Below are positions 6,594-9,620 of a stretch of DNA of 9,620 nt, piece after piece (positions within the stretch are counted from its first letter, which is position 1; each line of letters begins with the position of its first letter). Both the position numbers and the translations under genes were made by a program. The notes under the pieces are model-generated. The model did no database searches and was not told where the DNA came from. It saw only the letters and a program-made list of their open reading frames with translations. Origin of the DNA: Oribacterium sp. UBA4274 (GTDB lineage: Bacteria; Bacillota; Clostridia; Lachnospirales; Lachnospiraceae); NCBI GenBank assembly GCA_002396005.1, contig DGVW01000067.1, forward strand, positions 1 through 9,620, given 5' to 3'.

Positions 6594-7979
6594 TCAGATA
6601 TGTCTTACTACCTCGAACCTTTGAAGCTTCACAGGTTCGTCAATGTCTATCCCGCCCTTCTGTCTCGCAATGGAAATCTGCTGTTCCACGGTATCTACTC
6701 CGTCAAGATCCGGAAGAAGCAGTCCTCTTCTGTTTCCGCAGCTGACGATAACGCCGTACCTTTTTACGTCGAGATCTTCGGGACCGGAAATGTCTTCGGG
6801 ATCGCCCAAAATGTCTACATTGATATCAAGGTAAGGAAGCTCATCGGGAGTTATGGGATTAAAACGCGGATCCATTGTGGAAGCACTGATGGCGTTCCGG
6901 ATGATTTCCTCAGCAACGGATGGTGCGGTTGGAAGGATGGTTCCGATACATCCTCTGAGTCTCCCGTCCTTATGTATGGAAACAAATGCCCCTGCCCTTC
7001 TTTCCAACATTTCAGCCGGAAGATCATGTGGAACCTCCAGTTTCTTTCGGTTCAATATATAGCTCTCAAGAGATGCTCTTGCCAGCCGTACATACTCATC
7101 GGATTGCTCTGATTTAATCTTTAATTCATCTTTTATATGATCCATATGTCTTTTTAGAAAATGTCTGGATTCATCGGGGCCTTCCGGATAAAAAGAAGCT
7201 ATGCCATAGCCTACACCTGTAACGTCCTGGTGGGAGAAAACCCTGGATTTCACATTCATGCCGTCCCATGCTCCGGCCATGATCACAAAGGAACGGTGAC
7301 CGCACTCTGCTGCCCTTTCACAAAAGTCCTCACTGAATTCTAACATCTCCTGAAAAGCTGCTCTTTTTGCAACATCCATGATCCTTTCATCATAAACAGG
7401 ACCTTCGGAGGCAAAACCGTAGGGACCGTGAGCCTGTAATTTATGGGAAAGGTCACCGCTGGCCACAAACACTACCCGCCGGTCACAGGCATTAACAGCT
7501 TTCTGAATGATCTCTCCAAGGTGATAATGCTCAGGCAGGCCGAGTCCTGAGAGACCGATACGCAGGATCTTTCCGGATTTATATTTGTTCCTTATAAACC
7601 ATAGAGGAACCATGGTCCCGTGATCTAGTAAAGGATTTTTTTCACCTAATGTTCCTGCCGGGAAATCCTCGCTTCTTGCTATTTCACAGATTAAGTCACG
7701 AAGCTCCTCATCATAGGATTCCTCAAAGGAAACCTCCGGAGCTCTGAATTGCGAGAAATTTCCTTTGGCACCATGTCCCGGAGAAATATGGAAGTAATCC
7801 GAGTACATGATGCTGTGAGGACTTGTGATGATGATAGTTTCGGGTTTTAGTTCAGCTATTTCATCCGCCACTTTCTCATAGGAATCTATAGTCTCTTGAA
7901 CACTTTTCTCTCCGCCCTGTCCTACAGCCGGAATGATAAGCGGAGGGTGCGGCACCATAAATGAAGCAAGAATTGGCAT
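6594..7979 (-). CDS. MEMO-AMMECR1 fusion protein (AmmeMemoRadiSam system B+A)
   Basis: A 461-residue protein made of two conserved domains. Residues 1-265 are MEMO-like, related to class III (LigB-type) extradiol dioxygenases: PHPPL (His11), SPHS (His55), DHGTMVPLWF (His120), SGDLSH (His179) and ECGHRS (Cys226) are candidate metal-site residues. Residues 285-461 are AMMECR1-like, with the family hallmark LRGCIGT (341-347) preceded by GAFVSI. In bacteria these two proteins usually accompany a radical SAM enzyme; none is seen in this window. The biochemical role of the system is not established; redox or iron-dependent chemistry is often suggested for MEMO. The reading frame runs up to an ATG at 8039, but that ATG has no ribosome binding site and lies inside a hairpin. 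The ATG at 7979 follows AAGGAG with 7 nt and starts MPILASFMVPHPPL, the normal family N-terminus. Confidence 0.92.
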   Translation of the reverse strand: MPILASFMVPHPPLIIPAVGQGGEKSVQETIDSYEKVADEIAELKPETIIITSPHSIMYSDYFHISPGHGAKGNFSQFRAPEVSFEESYDEELRDLICEIARSEDFPAGTLGEKNPLLDHGTMVPLWFIRNKYKSGKILRIGLSGLGLPEHYHLGEIIQKAVNACDRRVVFVASGDLSHKLQAHGPYGFASEGPVYDERIMDVAKRAAFQEMLEFSEDFCERAAECGHRSFVIMAGAWDGMNVKSRVFSHQDVTGVGYGIASFYPEGPDESRHFLKRHMDHIKDELKIKSEQSDEYVRLARASLESYILNRKKLEVPHDLPAEMLERRAGAFVSIHKDGRLRGCIGTILPTAPSVAEEIIRNAISASTMDPRFNPITPDELPYLDINVDILGDPEDISGPEDLDVKRYGVIVSCGNRRGLLLPDLDGVDTVEQQISIARQKGGIDIDEPVKLQRFEVVRHI

Positions 7980-8027
7980 GGTATTACTCCTTCGATTTAA
8001 AAACAGCTCATTTGTATCGTTAATTAA

Positions 8028-8056
8028 AGAATCTGACATAAATCATGAAGTGTCAA
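8028..8056 (-). promoter_or_regulatory. Candidate promoter of the MEMO-AMMECR1 gene
   Basis: A perfect -35 TTGACA (8056-8051) is followed by a 17-nt spacer and GATTCT (8033-8028), a weak -10. The start codon is about 50 nt further on. The -35 overlaps the loop of the long inverted repeat at 8030-8072, so the repeat could be an operator over this promoter as well as a transcript hairpin. Confidence 0.3.
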
Positions 8057-8072
8057 TGATTCATGTCAGATT
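8030..8072 (-). terminator. Long stem-loop between the peroxiredoxin and MEMO-AMMECR1 genes
   Basis: AATCTGACAT pairs with ATGTCAGATT (10 bp) and AATCAT with ATGATT (6 bp), around a 9-nt loop. The base between the two stem parts is G opposite U in minus-strand RNA, which extends the stem to 17 pairs; in plus-strand RNA the same position is a C/A mismatch. This favours function in the minus-strand transcript, after the peroxiredoxin gene. The tail CTTTAATTAA is only moderately T-rich, so it may be a leaky terminator, a 3'-end stabiliser or an operator. Confidence 0.5.
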
Positions 8073-8096
8073 TCGGAAATTTTTCAAAGTATTCTT

Positions 8097-8158
8097 TGAT
8101 ATGTTACAGCTCATTCAACATCTTTTCTGTGATGTCACAGCTCATTCAGCATCTTTTC
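8097..8158 (-). repeat. 31-bp tandem duplication of the peroxiredoxin gene's 3' end
   Basis: Unit one (8158-8128) contains the last codons of the peroxiredoxin gene (EKMLNEL, stop TGA). Unit two (8127-8097), directly behind the stop, repeats it at 27 of 31 positions and again spells EKMLNEL followed by TAA. The unit length is not a multiple of three, so the second copy is out of frame and now non-coding. Confidence 0.85.
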
Positions 8159-8587
8159 CGGGTCATCTGCGGCTTTGACCTTGTCATTCGCTTTAATGAT
8201 GATACCTTCCTCGTCAATAAGGTAGGTTGTACGAACTACACCCATTGATACCTTTCCGTAGTTCTTCTTCTCTTTCCATACGTCGTATGCTTCGATAACC
8301 TTGCGCTCCGGGTCGGCAAGAAGTGTGAAGGCAAGACCATATTTCTCCTCGAACTTTTTGTGGGAGGCAACAGTGTCTTTGCTCACTCCCAGAACTACAG
8401 CCCCCTTTTCTCTTATCTGAGGGTATCGCTCTGAAAATCCGCAGGCCTGTTTTGTACAGCCGGCAGTATTGTCCTTTGGATAAAAGTAAAGGATGACTTT
8501 TTGCCCCTTGTACTGATCAAGGGAATGCATTACTCCGTTCTGATCCGGAAGTTCAAATGACGGTGCTTTTGTGCCAACTTCTAACAT
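8135..8587 (-). CDS. bcp: Thioredoxin-dependent peroxiredoxin, Bcp/PrxQ family
   Basis: A 150-residue cytoplasmic thiol peroxidase that reduces hydrogen peroxide and organic hydroperoxides, recycled by thioredoxin. The family pattern is complete: APSFELPDQNG near the N-terminus, LYFYPKDNTAGCTKQACGF with peroxidatic Cys44 and resolving Cys49 five residues later (PrxQ alpha type), VVLGVSKD, HKKFEEKYGLAFTLLADP, and MGVVRTTYLID with the conserved Arg. Length is typical. The frame is open further upstream to a TTG at 8602, but GGAGG lies 8 nt before the ATG at 8587 and MLEVGTKAPSFEL is the normal family start, so 8587 is chosen. The nitroreductase gene ends only about 70 bp upstream on the same strand with no clear terminator between, so joint transcription is likely. 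The 3' end is tandemly duplicated just beyond the stop. Confidence 0.95.
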   Translation of the reverse strand: MLEVGTKAPSFELPDQNGVMHSLDQYKGQKVILYFYPKDNTAGCTKQACGFSERYPQIREKGAVVLGVSKDTVASHKKFEEKYGLAFTLLADPERKVIEAYDVWKEKKNYGKVSMGVVRTTYLIDEEGIIIKANDKVKAADDPEKMLNEL

Positions 8588-8656
8588 ATGTGAAACCTCC
8601 AACTACTATATATTTATGGTTAATTCTCCTGACATCCGGTAAGGATGTTATTCATC

Positions 8657-9184
8657 TCAGTCGACATGGTAAACATAGTTCGCTTTTCTTGGTGCAGCTT
8701 CATTAGCGGGACCTGCGGCATATCCCAAAGCACAGTGGCCGATGCCTTCGTAGTCACCTTCGATGCCGAGCTTTGCGAGAATCTGCTTTCCGAAATCAGA
8801 CTCGAATTCCTGCTTTGCCCTGTGAATCCAAATGTTTGCCACTCCGAGACTTTCGGCAGCATTCATAAGATTTCCCATTACGAGAGAACCATCATAGATA
8901 TATGTTGGAACAGATTTGTCAGCCAGAACGATAAGGATAATGGGTGCTCCGTAGAACGGATCAAAGTCTTCCTTCCAGCCGCCGATCTTTCTGTTTTCCT
9001 CCGAGATGGCATCCCTCAGTTCCTTATTGGTAACAGCAATGATTATGGGACTCTGCTTTCCCATTCCGGTTGCGGAATAAGTTCCGGCCTTTAAAATAGC
9101 ATCAAGCTTTTCCTTCTCAACCATATCAGGCTTGAATTTTCTGCAGCTTCTTCTGCTCTCAAGTACTTTTAATGTCTCGTTCAT
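8657..9184 (-). CDS. Nitroreductase-family FMN-dependent oxidoreductase
   Basis: A 175-residue cytoplasmic flavoprotein of the NAD(P)H-dependent nitroreductase family. Markers: RRSCRKF (11-17), the Arg-rich FMN-phosphate motif; the segment AGTYSATGMGKQSP (33-46), matching the FMN-binding loop after helix two; YDGSLVMGNLMNAAESLGVANIWI (97-120), the dimer-interface helix and following strand; and GHCALGYA (149-156) near the C-terminus. It is short for the family but in the range of the compact group common in anaerobic Firmicutes. Natural substrates (quinones, nitro compounds or flavin) cannot be assigned. The start is well supported by AAAGGAGG with an 8-nt spacer. It precedes the peroxiredoxin gene, which suggests a small redox operon; no PerR, Rex or OxyR site was recognised upstream. 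Confidence 0.92.
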   Translation of the reverse strand: MNETLKVLESRRSCRKFKPDMVEKEKLDAILKAGTYSATGMGKQSPIIIAVTNKELRDAISEENRKIGGWKEDFDPFYGAPIILIVLADKSVPTYIYDGSLVMGNLMNAAESLGVANIWIHRAKQEFESDFGKQILAKLGIEGDYEGIGHCALGYAAGPANEAAPRKANYVYHVD

Positions 9185-9324
9185 AGTTCGGTCCTCCTTT
9201 AATGTGATAAGTGTGTCAAAAACGATAATGGATTATTTTATATTAAGGATGTTTTGATGGTGTATGCCACCCTCATCAAATAGTGTTTGCTATTAATCAG
9301 TATACTTCATCAGGGCATATATTT
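9185..9324. other. Intergenic region with imperfect hairpin
   Basis: This 140-bp gap lies between the phosphatase stop and the nitroreductase start. TTTGATG (9253-9259) pairs with CATCAAA (9274-9280), with inner GTG/CAC and a 3-nt bulge. There is no T-run after it on the minus strand, so it is a poor terminator. It might be an operator for the nitroreductase-peroxiredoxin unit. No confident promoter pair was found; TATAAA-like sequence occurs near 9237-9242 on the minus strand. Confidence 0.35.
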
Positions 9325-9620
9325 TCATTTGATTTTTTTACTTTTAATTGCCTCTATCAAACCACTACATCCCTTATATATCTCCCTATAAGCCATTTCG
9401 AAATCTCTCGTATACCAGGGGTCATCAATTATGGCATCAGGAGTATCCGTGTACTCCATGAGATAATGGACTTTATTATCCGGATCATTATCAAAGAGCC
9501 TGTTGAGGTTATATTTGTTTTCTTCATCCATGGCGATGATCAGGTCAAATGTCTCGTACTCGGGTTTATTGACCCTCCTGGCATGATGATTCCCGATAGG
9601 AATATGATGTCCCTCCAAAG
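9325..9620 (-). CDS. Low-molecular-weight protein tyrosine phosphatase (partial, N-terminus beyond window)
   Basis: The C-terminal 98 or so residues of an LMW-PTP, which hydrolyses phosphotyrosine and often controls extracellular polysaccharide export in bacteria. Visible family signatures: GIP-like HHIPIGNHHARRV near the cut, YETFDLIIAMDEENKYNL (21-38 of the fragment), the general-acid loop DDPWYT with Asp66, and the closing helix YREIYKGCSGLIEAI. The N-terminal P-loop cysteine motif (CX5R) lies beyond the window, so catalytic competence is only half seen. The apparent first residue of the open frame is a TTG codon read as Leu in the middle of the protein, not a start. The stop is at 9325-9327. 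Confidence 0.9.
   Translation of the reverse strand, partial: LEGHHIPIGNHHARRVNKPEYETFDLIIAMDEENKYNLNRLFDNDPDNKVHYLMEYTDTPDAIIDDPWYTRDFEMAYREIYKGCSGLIEAIKSKKIK

Noticed and set aside
6555..7112. Plus-strand open frame of 185 codons
   Set aside because: It lies antisense to the MEMO-AMMECR1 gene, has no recognisable domain and no supporting ribosome binding site; it is a frame shadow of a conserved gene.
7980..8039. N-terminal extension of the MEMO-AMMECR1 protein by 20 residues from the ATG at 8039
   Set aside because: There is no ribosome binding site before 8039, the ATG lies in a hairpin stem, and AAGGAG stands 7 nt before the ATG at 7979, which gives the family's normal N-terminus.
8588..8602. 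Upstream TTG start of the peroxiredoxin gene
   Set aside because: The GGAGG motif overlaps this extension and is well placed for the ATG at 8587.
8632..8649. ACATCC/GGATGT hairpin between the nitroreductase and peroxiredoxin genes as a terminator
   Set aside because: The stem is 6 bp and no T-run follows on the minus strand, so it should not stop transcription.
8645..9094. Plus-strand open frame of 149 codons
   Set aside because: It is antisense to the nitroreductase gene, whose motifs are conserved; the plus-strand product resembles nothing.
9225..9250. PerR-like box upstream of the nitroreductase gene
   Set aside because: The AT-rich stretch ATTATTTTATATTAA lacks the symmetry of the PerR consensus TTATAATNATTATAA.
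1..9620. CRISPR array, IS element, prophage, tRNA or rRNA genes
   Set aside because: No regularly spaced repeats, transposase or integrase motifs, or structural RNA signatures were found by reading both strands.

Overview
The window looks like chromosomal DNA of an anaerobic Gram-positive Clostridia member, most likely Lachnospiraceae (Butyrivibrio/Pseudobutyrivibrio-like). The reasons are the moderately AT-rich composition, strong AGGAGG-type ribosome binding sites, zinc-ribbon/TPR and choline-binding-type repeat proteins, a STAS domain fused to a kinase-like domain, and a degenerate-GGDEF/EAL membrane protein. The genus is inferred, not proven. Eight of the nine genes are on the minus strand; only the small secreted protein at 2790-3470 is on the plus strand. 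No rRNA, tRNA, CRISPR array, transposase or phage gene was seen.

Layout, left to right. 1-609 (minus, cut by the window edge) is a STAS domain fused to an aminoglycoside-phosphotransferase/protein-kinase-like domain. 610-957 is a gap holding two hairpins, one of them a clear minus-strand terminator. 958-2460 (minus) is a zinc-ribbon / transmembrane / TPR / wall-binding-repeat protein. 2461-2789 is a divergent promoter region. 2790-3470 (plus) is a secreted protein of unknown function. 3476-3502 is a 12-bp-stem terminator shared by the convergent genes. 3593-5515 (minus) is a multi-pass membrane cyclic-di-GMP phosphodiesterase with an intact EAL domain and a degenerate GGDEF domain. 5601-6407 (minus) is an alpha/beta hydrolase. 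6594-7979 (minus) is a MEMO-AMMECR1 fusion of the AmmeMemoRadiSam type. 8135-8587 (minus) is a Bcp/PrxQ peroxiredoxin with a tandemly duplicated 3' end. 8657-9184 (minus) is a nitroreductase-family flavoprotein. 9325-9620 (minus, cut by the edge) is the C-terminal part of a low-molecular-weight protein tyrosine phosphatase.

Functionally the left half is signalling and envelope: a possible anti-sigma-antagonist/kinase fusion, a wall-associated TPR protein, a secreted protein and a c-di-GMP-degrading membrane receptor. The right half is small-molecule and redox housekeeping: hydrolase, MEMO/AMMECR1, peroxiredoxin, nitroreductase and phosphatase. The nitroreductase and peroxiredoxin genes are close enough (about 70 bp) to share a transcript, which would make a small redox-defence unit. 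No single new multi-gene system is evident. The points most worth a second look are the MEMO-AMMECR1 fusion without its radical SAM partner nearby, the STAS-kinase fusion, and the duplicated end of the peroxiredoxin gene with the long hairpin beyond it. Three genes have start codons better placed than the longest reading frame suggests.
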